Source: JAGTVG01 sp965365275 (GTDB taxonomy: Bacteria > Bacteroidota > Bacteroidia > Cytophagales > Cyclobacteriaceae). Taken from it: a DNA stretch of 64,000 nt. This document shows, piece by piece, positions 52,100 through 61,303 of this stretch. Made by a program: the position numbers and the translations under genes. Numbering within the stretch: position 1 is the first letter of the stretch; each line of letters starts with the position of its first letter. Under the pieces are notes generated by a model that was not told the origin of the DNA, ran no database searches, and saw only the letters and a list, made by a program, of their open reading frames with translations. The stretch is taken from contig CBDUBA010000003.1 of assembly GCA_965365275.1 (NCBI GenBank), forward strand, positions 1 through 64,000, read 5' to 3'.

Positions 52100-53177
52100 T
52101 CACTGGCTCATTAGGTAGGCTTTGATGAAGTCATCCAGGTCTCCATCCAGCACCTTTTGTACATCAGTTTTTTCTACAGCTGTCCGGTTATCTTTAACCA
52201 GTTTATAGGGATGAAGCACATAATTCCTGATCTGAGATCCAAAATCAATTTTCTTTTTAGTGCTTTCTATTTCGGCTTTTTCAGCATTCCTTTTCTCCAC
52301 TTCAATTTGATAAAGCCTTGATTTCAGCATTCTGATTGCTTTTTCCTTATTTTGTAGCTGGGACCTTTCCTGCTGACATTCCAGGACGATGCCTGAAGGT
52401 GCATGTCTCAATCTGACAGCTGTTTCAACCTTATTTACATTTTGTCCGCCCTTCCCCCCTGATCTGAATGTTTCCCAGGTTATATCGGCCGGGTTCACTT
52501 CGATCTCAATGCTGTCATCCACAATGGGATAAGTAAAAACAGAAGCAAAGGAAGTGTGTCTACGTCCACCTGAGTCGAAAGGTGATATACGGACAAGCCT
52601 GTGAACTCCAATTTCGCTTTTAAGATATCCATATGCGAACTCTCCTGTAATTTCCAACGTAGCGGATTTTATACCTGCTGTATCACCTGGCTGATAGTTG
52701 ACTTCTCTTACTTTATAATTGTGGCTTTCGCTCCACATTATGTACATTCTGAGCAGCATTTCAGCCCAATCCTGGCTTTCAGTTCCTCCTGCACCCGGAT
52801 TGATATCGATCATTGCACTAAGCTGGTCTTCTTCACCGCTAAGCATTTTCTTGAATTCCAATTCTTCAATAAAAGATTTTACCTTTTCATATTCAGAATC
52901 CATCTCATCATTATCAACATCTCCTTCCTCATAAAATTCAAAGAGCGTTTCAAGGTCCCCCAGCAATTGATGTGACCTTTCAAAACTATCAGTCCATATC
53001 TTCTTTGATTTTATGGATTTCAGCACAACCTCAGCAGCTTTAGGATCATCCCAGAAATTGGCTTGAGCGGTTAGTTCTTCTTCTTCTTTTATCTCTTTGA
53101 TCTTATGATCGTAGTCAAAGATACCTCCTCAAGGCATCTACTCTTGCCTTTAAATCTTTCAATTGGTCAGTTGTCAT
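52100..53177 (-). CDS. prfB: Peptide chain release factor 2, with +1 programmed frameshift
   Basis: RF2, which terminates translation at UGA and UAA. The first 20 codons start at ATG 53177 and end ..LRRYL followed by an in-frame TGA at 53117-53115. The shift site is AGGAGG-TAT-CTT-TGA-C, equivalent to the classic E. coli signal with a Shine-Dalgarno-like element 3 nt before CTT. After a +1 shift (CTT to GAC) the frame runs DYDHKIKEIKEEEE and continues without a break to 52100, 358 residues in all. SPF in RISPFDSGG is the stop-codon recognition motif and GGQ is at 243-245. The final stop is also TGA. The downstream frame alone appears to start at 53026, but that truncated start would be wrong. 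Confidence 0.95.
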
Positions 53178-53202
53178 ATAGTATAATCTAATTTGATTGC
53201 AA

Positions 53203-53219
53203 ATTTGAATAATTCAAAT
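53203..53219. promoter_or_regulatory. 17-bp palindrome upstream of prfB
   Basis: ATTTGAATAATTCAAAT has perfect 7-bp arms around TAA, 26 bp upstream of the prfB start codon. It could be an operator, or a chance A+T-rich palindrome; the nearby CATTTG on the minus strand weakly resembles a -7 element. Confidence 0.3.
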
Positions 53220-53249
53220 GGTATAAACCTTAAAATCAGGAGAGAATTT

Positions 53250-53750
53250 TCAATATATCACCAATGTTCTTATCCGTTTTCTTTTACCGGGCTTGAATTT
53301 TCTGTATTTGAGTATCATTAAAATACCCCCTGCTGCTATCAGGGATGCCGATGCAATGGCTACGCCCGAAGTGAACTCATAGGTGCCATCCTGCACGATG
53401 GTCTGATTCAATATATCTATGGCAAACAAGGTAAGGCCTGCAATTATCAGGGTGGGCCCACTGGCAGAGAGGAATCCTTTGGTTTGATTGATTTTAATAT
53501 AGTCAATGCTTTTCAGATGCACAGGGAATGTGCTTAATAAAATCGTGCTGTCCGTTATATCTTTAATCTTGTCACGTATTTCAAAATCTTCTCCTATCAA
53601 CTTCAATCTAATCGGATCACCGATCTGATAGGTAATCCTGTGTTTTGAACCAATCTTTTCAAGAATCAAAAGTTTTGAACCCTGACCCAGCAGGGTCTTG
53701 AAAGGAATGAGAACAAGAACTAAAAATAATATTCCTCTTGATAACATCAC
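53250..53750 (-). CDS. Small exported/membrane protein of unknown function
   Basis: A 166-residue protein with an N-terminal signal (ILFLVLVLIPFKTLLGQ, cleavage after GQ likely), a roughly 75-residue soluble segment (KLLILEKIGSKHRITYQIGDPIRL) and two hydrophobic helices (LIIAGLTLFAIDIL and ASASLIAAGGILMIL) before a basic tail (KYRKFKPGKRKRIR). Proteins of this layout are common and uncharacterised in Bacteroidota. It stands between prfB and ilvE on the same strand, 39 bp from ilvE's stop. No function is proposed. Confidence 0.65.
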   Translation of the reverse strand: MMLSRGILFLVLVLIPFKTLLGQGSKLLILEKIGSKHRITYQIGDPIRLKLIGEDFEIRDKIKDITDSTILLSTFPVHLKSIDYIKINQTKGFLSASGPTLIIAGLTLFAIDILNQTIVQDGTYEFTSGVAIASASLIAAGGILMILKYRKFKPGKRKRIRTLVIY

Positions 53751-53789
53751 TCGACCAAGTAGTTCAGGATAAAAGATAAGATATTATCC

Positions 53790-54842
53790 TCAAATATGTA
53801 ACAGCCAGTTGAATTTATCTTCAGTTTGGGCCCTTTGAAGCTTATGCAAATGATCCAGGATCTTATTTGATATACTGTCTGAGGGAACAGGAGGTAAATC
53901 ATAATCAACTCCCTTATACCCTATTGCTTTTATATGGGTGATGGTTGCAGCAGTACCCGTTCCAAAAGCTTCGGTTACCTGGCCACTTTGAATCCCTTCC
54001 ATCAATTCAGTCACCGTAACATCCCTTTCTTCAACATTAACGCCCCAATCCCGCGCTATAGTAAGAATACTATCCCTGGTTATGCCTTTGAGTATGGTCT
54101 CCCCCGTCCGTGGTGTTACGATGGAATCGTTGATAATGAACATAAGGTTCATAGTACCTGATTCCTCAATCCGTTCGTGATCCTTACTATCAGTCCATAT
54201 TAGTTGTTGATATCCTTCTCTTAGTGCTTCCTGGGCAGGCAAGAGCGAAGCCGCATAATTCCCGGCTACCTTAGCATATCCTGTTCCTCCTGCTGCAGCC
54301 CGGACATAATTCAATTCTATCTTCACCCTCAAGGCTTCCGTGTAGTAGGATCCTACAGGACAGGTGAATATGATAAATTTATAGTTATCAGAAGGCTTAA
54401 TTCCTATATATTCATCATTCCCGAACATAAAAGGCCTGATATACAAAGCCGTTCCCTTCTGTTCCGGAACCCAGGCCTTGTCTATCTGTAGCAATGTTTT
54501 TAATCCATCTATGAAAATATCCTCAGGAATGTCAGGCATACACAACCTGCGGGCTGATATATTCATTCTTTTCAGGTTATCATAAGGTCTGAAGACATGG
54601 ATCATCCCTTTGTCTCCTTTATAACCTTTTAAGCCTTCAAAAACCGACTGCCCGTAATGAAGTGTGAAATTCCCGGGAGCAATTTCCAAATTATCATATG
54701 GCACAATTGAACAGGATGACCATCGCCCGTCAGTATAATCGGCCATAAACATATGATCTGAATATACTTTACCAAACTGTATGTTGCTTAAGTCAACATG
54801 TGACAGTTTAGAATTTTCGATCCTTTTGATGCTAATATCCAA
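53790..54842 (-). CDS. ilvE: Branched-chain amino acid aminotransferase
   Basis: A 350-residue fold-type IV aminotransferase that interconverts leucine, isoleucine and valine with their 2-oxoacids. Blocks: NFTLHYGQSVFEGLKGYKG, RPYDNLKRMNISARRLCMP, TALYIRPFMFG, GTGYAKVAGNYAASLLPAQ with the PLP Lys, and ESGTMNLMFI. VTEAFGTGTAATITHI closes the active site. Length and GGTGYAKV fit the eukaryote-like type II BCAT common in Bacteroidota. Single gene, about 80 bp downstream of the adenosyltransferase gene's stop. Confidence 0.95.
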   Translation of the reverse strand: MDISIKRIENSKLSHVDLSNIQFGKVYSDHMFMADYTDGRWSSCSIVPYDNLEIAPGNFTLHYGQSVFEGLKGYKGDKGMIHVFRPYDNLKRMNISARRLCMPDIPEDIFIDGLKTLLQIDKAWVPEQKGTALYIRPFMFGNDEYIGIKPSDNYKFIIFTCPVGSYYTEALRVKIELNYVRAAAGGTGYAKVAGNYAASLLPAQEALREGYQQLIWTDSKDHERIEESGTMNLMFIINDSIVTPRTGETILKGITRDSILTIARDWGVNVEERDVTVTELMEGIQSGQVTEAFGTGTAATITHIKAIGYKGVDYDLPPVPSDSISNKILDHLHKLQRAQTEDKFNWLLHI

Positions 54843-54924
54843 TACAGTGAAGAATTTCAGTTCTAAAAAATATAGCTCGCTAAATTAGCTATTAATCGAT
54901 CCAAATACAATTTTAGGGGCAGGT

Positions 54925-55467
54925 TCAAGGTATCCAGTTGATCTCATCGATCCCTTTATCATAACCGATCTTTCTGGCCAGAACAAATAAAAAATCTGAT
55001 AATCTGTTAAGATATCTGATAATTACCTCATCAACACCTTCCTCCTCGCCTAACAAAACAATTAGCCTTTCTGACCTTCTGCAGACACAACGGGCTATAT
55101 GACATTGTGAAACAGCAAGATCCCCGCCAGGTAATATAAAATTCTTAAGAATAGGAAGTGCTTTTTCCATCTCATCTATGTTCTTTTCGATTTCAGTTAT
55201 ATCAGAATCCTCTATTTTAGGCAGATTAAATTGATCGGGATCAACTTCACATGCCAGAATAGATCCTATCTTAAACAGATCGTGCTGAGTCTTCAATAAG
55301 TTATCTTTATGATCGTCAGCAATGTGGTAATCCTTTAATAAACCAATATTGGCATTCAGTTCATCTACAGTTCCATAGGCTTCGATCCGTAAATCTGACT
55401 TTGAAACCCTTTTCCCACCCAACAGAGAGGTTTGGCCAGTATCGCCTCCTTTAGTATAAATTTTCAT
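54925..55467 (-). CDS. Cob(I)yrinic acid a,c-diamide/cobalamin adenosyltransferase, PduO type
   Basis: A 180-residue MMAB/PduO-type ATP:corrinoid adenosyltransferase. KIYTKGGDTGQTSLLGGKRV is the ATP-binding N-terminus, IEAYGTVDELNANIG follows, and CVCRRSERLIVLL contains the conserved Arg/Glu helix. RLSDFLFVLARK ends the five-helix bundle. It makes adenosylcobalamin, the cofactor of methylmalonyl-CoA mutase, a common need in propionate-producing Bacteroidota. No B12 gene is adjacent. Confidence 0.94.
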   Translation of the reverse strand: MKIYTKGGDTGQTSLLGGKRVSKSDLRIEAYGTVDELNANIGLLKDYHIADDHKDNLLKTQHDLFKIGSILACEVDPDQFNLPKIEDSDITEIEKNIDEMEKALPILKNFILPGGDLAVSQCHIARCVCRRSERLIVLLGEEEGVDEVIIRYLNRLSDFLFVLARKIGYDKGIDEINWIP

Positions 55468-55554
55468 GATACATGATAATGATTGAGCACTAAAATCCTA
55501 TTAAGCTATAACCGGGAAAAGAATAAATGGTTCAATATTATTAAATTCCGGTTT

Positions 55555-56259
55555 TTAATGAGATCCGTATATGTTCTCATTAGGTACATCAGATTCTACC
55601 AGTCCGTCTCTGAGCTTAACTATACGATGAGCGTAATGGGCTATATCATCCTCGTGTGTTACCATGATCAGGGTATTTCCTTCATCATGTAAACGTTGAA
55701 AGAGGTCCATTATACTATAGGAAGTTTTGGAGTCCAGGTTTCCCGTAGGTTCATCAGCCAGAATTATACTTGGATTATTAACCAACGCGCGGGCAATTGC
55801 AACACGTTGTCTTTGTCCTCCTGATAATTCATTGGGTTTATGGCTTGCCCTGTCATCCAGCCCTACGCTTGCGAGCGTGGCCAATGCTCTTTCTTCTCTT
55901 TCACTTTTACCCACACCTGCATATATCAGGGGAAGTGCAACATTTTCAAGGGATGTTGCCCTGGGCAATAGGTTAAAAGTCTGAAAAACAAATCCGATCT
56001 CCTTATTCCTTATCTCTGCAAGCTGATTTTCCGTAAGATCACTTACATTGTTGTTGTTTAAAATATATGTTCCGTCAGTTGGTGTATCAAGGCATCCTAC
56101 GATATTCATCAAGGTCGATTTACCGGATCCGGAAGCCCCCATAAATGCAACATACTCTCCCTTATTGATATCTATGGTGATTGACTGCAAAGCCTTTATG
56201 ACTTCACTTCCCATGTGATAAATTCTTGAAATCTTCTCAGTGCTTATGACTCTTTCCAT
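55555..56259 (-). CDS. ABC transporter ATP-binding protein, LolD/MacB type
   Basis: A 234-residue ATPase: Walker A GASGSGKSTLMNI, LDTPTDGTY, Q-loop GFVFQTFNLLP, signature LSGGQRQRVAIARAL, Walker B IILADEPTGNLD and H-loop TH. These features place it in the LolD/MacB/FtsE group, which works with FtsX-like permeases in lipoprotein release, drug efflux or mechanotransmission. No permease gene is adjacent, so the partner lies elsewhere. The start at 56259 gives the usual VISTEKISRIYHMG opening. It is 87 bp from the adenosyltransferase gene. Confidence 0.92.
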   Translation of the reverse strand: MERVISTEKISRIYHMGSEVIKALQSITIDINKGEYVAFMGASGSGKSTLMNIVGCLDTPTDGTYILNNNNVSDLTENQLAEIRNKEIGFVFQTFNLLPRATSLENVALPLIYAGVGKSEREERALATLASVGLDDRASHKPNELSGGQRQRVAIARALVNNPSIILADEPTGNLDSKTSYSIMDLFQRLHDEGNTLIMVTHEDDIAHYAHRIVKLRDGLVESDVPNENIYGSH

Positions 56260-56370
56260 AACAATAGGATAATATATCGAATTTAAATTACGCTGTGTGA
56301 ATTAACTAAATATATCTTTCCAATAAAAAAAAAATTATATGAACGGACAGTAATGTATATTTTAGGCTAT

Positions 56371-59300
56371 TTAACTGCCCCATTGCTGCATTTCCGTTTC
56401 CTTCATATTAATAATGGCTTCCATTTCTCTTGAATAATCAAAAAAGGCCTCTTCATCCATAAAGGATTCCATAAATTCCAACCTGTTTTTTGCAAAATCC
56501 AATAACCCTTCCTCCAGACAAAATGTAATAAAATATTTATTCAGAGGTAATGAGTAAGCGTTTACTGTTAAAGCATTAACCAACAAATTATAGCTGTAAT
56601 TGGACCGATCCCGGTCATTTTTGAAATAATCTATTGCCGAGATAATTCCTTCTTCAAAAAACGGATCCCAGGTTGCAAGTTTTTCATAAACAAGATCTAA
56701 ATTTATTGAATCCTGTGTATCACGCTTTTTATGAGCATAAAGAAGTTGGTCATAAAGAAACAATGGATGATCAGAACCTAAATCGCCACCATCCAATTCT
56801 ACATTGCCAACAGGTAATCCATTAAGCACCAAAACATATTTGATCTTTCCATATTCGACTTCAAGGTCAGAAACCAGTTGACTTGCATCAATTGCAGAAA
56901 AATAATCATAAGCAGAACTCAACCTATTCACATCGATCATAGCAGCAGACTGCTCAAGCCTGATCAAATTCTTAATGTTAGTATTACTGAATGAAGCCAA
57001 CAGTTCAGCAACCCTGGACGAATCCTCCTTATCCAACCGGTAACGATACACCAAATACTTGATTTCATTATCCTTATTCTTCAGTTCGGTATCTATATCC
57101 ATCTGGTACAGATCTACAAATTCCCGGCTGACAGCAGCTACGTCAGCATCATCCGAATTTTCCAGGGATTCAAATGTCTGAAGTGCTTCTTCCTGCATTC
57201 CTGCTTCTGCATAGGCAATGGCCAGATTCAGTCTGTATTTAGCATTAATTTGTGTGCTGGTCCTTTTAAAGTAATCTACAGCCAATATGGGACTTTTCAC
57301 ATCCATTGCCAGTATCCCAAGCATGTTAAAATATTCATCATTCAACATAGCCATTTCTCCCAATTCATATAATAACCTGAAAGATTCAGTAACCTGATGG
57401 TTGAAATACTTATTTAAGGCAGCAAGTACCCTCATCTTGCTCATATAAAAGTCTACCCCTGAAGAATCACCGTACATAAGTAATTCATTGAAATAATCTG
57501 TATTATCTGATTTGAGCATATTTAAAGCTCTGTTGTATAAAAAAGCAAAGCCGGATGCAGAAAAATCATATTCTATTTCACCAGGACCTGGAACAAGGTT
57601 GTTATTTATTCCATCAAACTGGTTGATCATCGCTTGTTTGTTTGCAAGAGCAGCCAGATCATCTTTCACGGGATACACATTTTCCAAAGAATCAACTGGA
57701 ATATTAATACTGGATTTAGCCAGTAAACCATATATATTTGAAGCAGGCACAGTCGCATTCCACAGACTATTATACGACCGGTCAAAATAATAAAAGGAAG
57801 AATCAGCCAGATCGGTTTTGCTGTAAAAATATCCCAGGTTATTTAATATTTGATAAGAACCTGGAAAATCCGAAAGTGCATCTCTCAGCTCAAACATACC
57901 ATCAAAGTATTGATCATTCTTTAAATAAATATTACTCAGGTTCACATAGGAAAACTCAGATGGTTTCTTTAGTAATGCATTCCTTAAATAATAGGCTTCA
58001 TCATATTTATCTTTTTTCATTCTGGCCAGAGTAGCCATGGCGTAATTCGACCTGTGATTCTGATATTCATATACAGAAGCTTCTTTATAATATTCTTCCG
58101 CAAGATCAAGTTTATTTTCAATCATGAAAATATCTCCTAAATAGTTATAATACCCTGCCATGGATTGATAATACGGGAGAAAATTAGCACTATAGATAGT
58201 AAATCCAAAAACTATAAAGCCACCTATTCTAAAGATAAAAAATGGCAGGATCCTGCTCTGGTATGCGATTTTTGATACCTTTTTATTGAGTAACAACAAA
58301 GGGCCAAAATTGGCAAGGATATAAATAAAGAACATAATCCCAAAGCCGATCTGACTGTATAGAATGGCATCCTCAAATGTTTCCATAAGGGGATCATTGG
58401 CGCTGATAAAGATATAGGACAAGGTGTTTATGGCAATAATCCCAAAGCCCAGGTAGAATAAAGCTCCTGTCGGATAAAAATTAAATATCTCCTTAAAGAG
58501 ATTTTCTCTCTTTTTAAATCCCCAGATCCCAAGAATAAAAGTCAGACCAGCAAGAAAAAAAGGATCGGGATAGATCAGGTCCCATTTGATCTGTCCGGTA
58601 TAATGCATGTAGGTAACCCAGACATAGGCGAGATAAAATATGGATATAAAAATGAAATGATTTAAACTGTTTTTACTACCTATTGTATTCGAATTTGTGA
58701 TCAGATGAAGAAATCCATAGATCACCTCATGGGCAACAAAAATGATAAAAAGGATTGTTATAATTATTGAAGCGAATATCCCGTAGTTAGCGATGTATAA
58801 AAACGGATCTGAAACACCTGTGAATTGATGGAACAAAATGCCGATCAGGGCCGATATCACGCTAAACACTACAAAACGCTTAAATAATCCTGTCTCAGGC
58901 TTTATCTCCTTAAAAAAATATCCTGCTGACAGATACATCGTTAAAACTATGATCATTCCTGTCTTATCAGTTTGCCCGAACAACATGATCTGGTCTATAT
59001 TCAATAAGACGATGAACCCTATAAAACCTCCCATACCCACATAAAACCAGATTTTAGGCATGGAAGGGAGAAGTGCCATGACCAGATTCACACCAATAAT
59101 GAGGGCAATCAGGTAGACATAGCCATTCAGGGCATTAATCAAAAGGTTAGATCCTTCAAAATAGTGGAAAACAACAAAATTATCGAGGGGAACATCAAGC
59201 CGGATCAACCCGGCTGTTACCGTATGGGCTATTAGTTTGATTTGATCAAGTTGACCGACTGACTCCCAATGAACAACATACTCCAGTCCTAGAAAGTAAT

Positions 59301-59403
59301 TGATAATCGCAACAAGCATCGAAAGCATAAACAGGATAAAAAACCCCCAGTATAGTTTTTTATATGGTTGAGTCCATTCTTCCCAAAAATAAAGTCCTCT
59401 CAT
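56371..59403 (-). CDS. Large membrane protein with TPR repeats
   Basis: A 1010-residue protein. Residues about 15-420 contain about ten to twelve hydrophobic helices. From about 430 to 1000 the sequence is soluble and helical, with TPR-like units (IENKLDLAEEYYKEASVYEYQ, KKPSEFSYVNLSNIYLKND, GSYQILNNLGYFYSKTDLADSSFYYF with phase breaks, RLNLAIAYAEAGMQEEALQTF). It starts 9 bp after gatC and is probably co-transcribed. The layout, a membrane part plus a long periplasmic or cytoplasmic TPR scaffold, is known in uncharacterised Bacteroidota proteins. Function unknown; a protein-assembly platform is a guess. Confidence 0.75.
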   Translation of the reverse strand: MRGLYFWEEWTQPYKKLYWGFFILFMLSMLVAIINYFLGLEYVVHWESVGQLDQIKLIAHTVTAGLIRLDVPLDNFVVFHYFEGSNLLINALNGYVYLIALIIGVNLVMALLPSMPKIWFYVGMGGFIGFIVLLNIDQIMLFGQTDKTGMIIVLTMYLSAGYFFKEIKPETGLFKRFVVFSVISALIGILFHQFTGVSDPFLYIANYGIFASIIITILFIIFVAHEVIYGFLHLITNSNTIGSKNSLNHFIFISIFYLAYVWVTYMHYTGQIKWDLIYPDPFFLAGLTFILGIWGFKKRENLFKEIFNFYPTGALFYLGFGIIAINTLSYIFISANDPLMETFEDAILYSQIGFGIMFFIYILANFGPLLLLNKKVSKIAYQSRILPFFIFRIGGFIVFGFTIYSANFLPYYQSMAGYYNYLGDIFMIENKLDLAEEYYKEASVYEYQNHRSNYAMATLARMKKDKYDEAYYLRNALLKKPSEFSYVNLSNIYLKNDQYFDGMFELRDALSDFPGSYQILNNLGYFYSKTDLADSSFYYFDRSYNSLWNATVPASNIYGLLAKSSINIPVDSLENVYPVKDDLAALANKQAMINQFDGINNNLVPGPGEIEYDFSASGFAFLYNRALNMLKSDNTDYFNELLMYGDSSGVDFYMSKMRVLAALNKYFNHQVTESFRLLYELGEMAMLNDEYFNMLGILAMDVKSPILAVDYFKRTSTQINAKYRLNLAIAYAEAGMQEEALQTFESLENSDDADVAAVSREFVDLYQMDIDTELKNKDNEIKYLVYRYRLDKEDSSRVAELLASFSNTNIKNLIRLEQSAAMIDVNRLSSAYDYFSAIDASQLVSDLEVEYGKIKYVLVLNGLPVGNVELDGGDLGSDHPLFLYDQLLYAHKKRDTQDSINLDLVYEKLATWDPFFEEGIISAIDYFKNDRDRSNYSYNLLVNALTVNAYSLPLNKYFITFCLEEGLLDFAKNRLEFMESFMDEEAFFDYSREMEAIINMKETEMQQWGS

Positions 59404-59412
59404 AAGGATAGA

Positions 59413-59700
59413 TCAATCTTTTACTTTTGGTACCTTGAAAAATGTAGCATCTCTATCAGGCGCATTTGACAATCCCCTTTCACGATCAAGGTGTTCACCT
59501 ATTTTGTCCTCTCTTAGAGCATTGACTTCCATGGACATATTTGTTAGAGGCTCAATATTATCGGTATTCAACTCATTCAGTTTTTCCACCCATGTTAGGA
59601 TCTCACTAAGACTTTGTAACATTTCTTTTTCCTTCCCCTCATCCAGGTCAAGTCTTGCCAAATGAGCTATTTTTTTCAGTGTTTCTTTATCGACTTTCAT
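59413..59700 (-). CDS. gatC: Asp/Glu-tRNA amidotransferase subunit C
   Basis: A 95-residue GatC of normal length. LKKIAHLARLDLDEGKEKEM, ILTWVEKLNELNTDNIEPLT and the C-terminal DRDATFFKVPKVKD tail that wraps around GatA are family hallmarks. It stabilises GatA/GatB, which convert misacylated Glu-tRNA(Gln) or Asp-tRNA(Asn). gatA and gatB are not in the window, which is common in this phylum. Confidence 0.95.
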   Translation of the reverse strand: MKVDKETLKKIAHLARLDLDEGKEKEMLQSLSEILTWVEKLNELNTDNIEPLTNMSMEVNALREDKIGEHLDRERGLSNAPDRDATFFKVPKVKD

Positions 59701-59740
59701 AGGCTATTACACATGAATTGAATACTGGTTACTCTGTTAT

Positions 59741-59785
59741 TTATCCAGCTGAAGATATTCAATAGGATTATCTTCAGCTGGATAA
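59741..59785. repeat. Perfect 17-bp inverted repeat between MATE and gatC genes
   Basis: TTATCCAGCTGAAGATA (59741-59757) and its exact reverse complement (59769-59785) are separated by 11 nt. The hairpin is strong but has no T run on either side, so a classical intrinsic terminator is not supported. It lies in the 232-bp gap between two minus-strand genes, 41 bp upstream of gatC. The rest of the gap is A+T-rich. Confidence 0.85.
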
Positions 59786-59932
59786 GCTTAAAAATTCATT
59801 TTTACAAATTAACATAAAAACATTTCAGGATTATAATAATTAGAAGAAAACTAAGAATATTCATTCAATAAGGAAATTTCCCGATTTACAAAATTACTCT
59901 AGATTCAACCGTATCTTTCAAAAAGATGAGTA

Positions 59933-61279
59933 TTAACCTGAGGTTAACCTGTGTTGGCTCAACCTGTTAAATCTAATAAACAAAAGAACGGCGGCTACGG
60001 TAAGGCCGGCGAGTAGGCCTATCCAGATCCCCAATGCCCCCATGTTCAATAAAAACCCAAGTATATACCCAAGGGGTAAAGCAAGTATCCAATAGGCAAC
60101 AAGTGTAATTAAGGTCGGAATTTTAACATCCGCCATCCCTCTGAGCGCACCCAGTCCCACAACCTGAATACCATCTGACAGTTGAAAAATTGCAGCAATA
60201 AACAACAAGGATGATGCAATTCCAATCACCTCCGGTTCATTGATATATAAAGAGGGAAAAAAATGTCTGCCTGTAATAAGGATCAATGCATTCAGGCCCA
60301 TAAAGATGGCACTCATATAAAATCCTGTAAAACCCACCAAACGCATGGATTCGTAATCCTTTCTCCCAAGCTGGTTCCCTACCCGTATGGTAGTTGCCGT
60401 CGCTAAACCGGTCGCCATCATATAGGTAATTGCAGCCAGATTAATCGCAATCTGATGGGCAGCCAGGGAGGAAGCACCCAGCCAACCGATCATGATCGCA
60501 GCCAGGCTGAAAGCACCTACTTCAAATATAAATTGCATACCAGAGGGCAACCCAATATTCAATATACTCCTGATGATACGTTTGTCAATTCCCTTTTTAC
60601 TGAAATATACCCAGTAGGGTTTAAAAAAACGTCCATAACCAACAAAAAGGATCATTGCAATGGCCATGTAGATCCTGGAAATCAGGGTTGCAATGCCAGC
60701 ACCAAGCAATCCATAAGCAGGAAATCCAAGCTTTCCGAAAATCAAAAGGTAATTAAAGATAACATTCAGGACATTGCCGGAAACTGTAATTAGCATAGCC
60801 TGCTTTGTCAGGGATAAACCTTCAGCGAATTGTCTGAATACCTGGAATACCATAAAAGGGATTATGGAAAATGAAATGACCAGGAAATATGGCTTTGCCA
60901 GGATGACAACTTCATCCGGTTGATTTAGAAAGGGGAAAATAAAAGAGGTAAGGTATAGCAGTATGAAAAGGACAAGGCCTGTAACACCATTTACCAGAAA
61001 CCCATGTTTCAGTACTTCTATAATCTTTTTATTATCTCCTTCTCCATCTGCCTTAGCAACGAGCGGAGTTATGCCGAAGGATATGCCTATTCCAAAGGTC
61101 AAGAACAATATGAAAATACTGTTACCCAATGAAACGCCGGCAAGTGGGGCTGTTCCAAGCTGTCCAACCATGACACTGTCAGAAACCCCGACAAGGATCT
61201 GACCCAACTGACTGAGCATAACAGGATATGCCAGAAGAAATGTGATCCTGGATTGTTTTAAATACCTGCTATCGATCAT
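59933..61279 (-). CDS. MATE-family multidrug/cation exporter
   Basis: A 448-residue, 12-helix MATE transporter. PVMLSQLGQILVGVSDSVMVGQLGTAPLAGVSLGNSIF is the conserved first half (split here into its parts), with FGIGISFGITPLVAKADGEGD after it; GLPSGMQFIFEVGAFS and ATATTIRVGNQLGRKDYESM open the second half. It exports cationic compounds in exchange for Na or H. It is 24 bp from the M48 protease gene and probably shares a transcript with it. Confidence 0.94.
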   Translation of the reverse strand: MIDSRYLKQSRITFLLAYPVMLSQLGQILVGVSDSVMVGQLGTAPLAGVSLGNSIFILFLTFGIGISFGITPLVAKADGEGDNKKIIEVLKHGFLVNGVTGLVLFILLYLTSFIFPFLNQPDEVVILAKPYFLVISFSIIPFMVFQVFRQFAEGLSLTKQAMLITVSGNVLNVIFNYLLIFGKLGFPAYGLLGAGIATLISRIYMAIAMILFVGYGRFFKPYWVYFSKKGIDKRIIRSILNIGLPSGMQFIFEVGAFSLAAIMIGWLGASSLAAHQIAINLAAITYMMATGLATATTIRVGNQLGRKDYESMRLVGFTGFYMSAIFMGLNALILITGRHFFPSLYINEPEVIGIASSLLFIAAIFQLSDGIQVVGLGALRGMADVKIPTLITLVAYWILALPLGYILGFLLNMGALGIWIGLLAGLTVAAVLLFIRFNRLSQHRLTSG

Positions 61280-61303
61280 TGAGACAGATTTTTAACAAAA
61301 AGA

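Noticed and set aside
52100..53177. prfB as a frameshifted pseudogene
   Set aside because: The in-frame TGA sits in the exact programmed-shift context (AGGAGG-TAT-CTT-TGA-C) and the +1 frame continues intact, so this is normal regulation, not decay.
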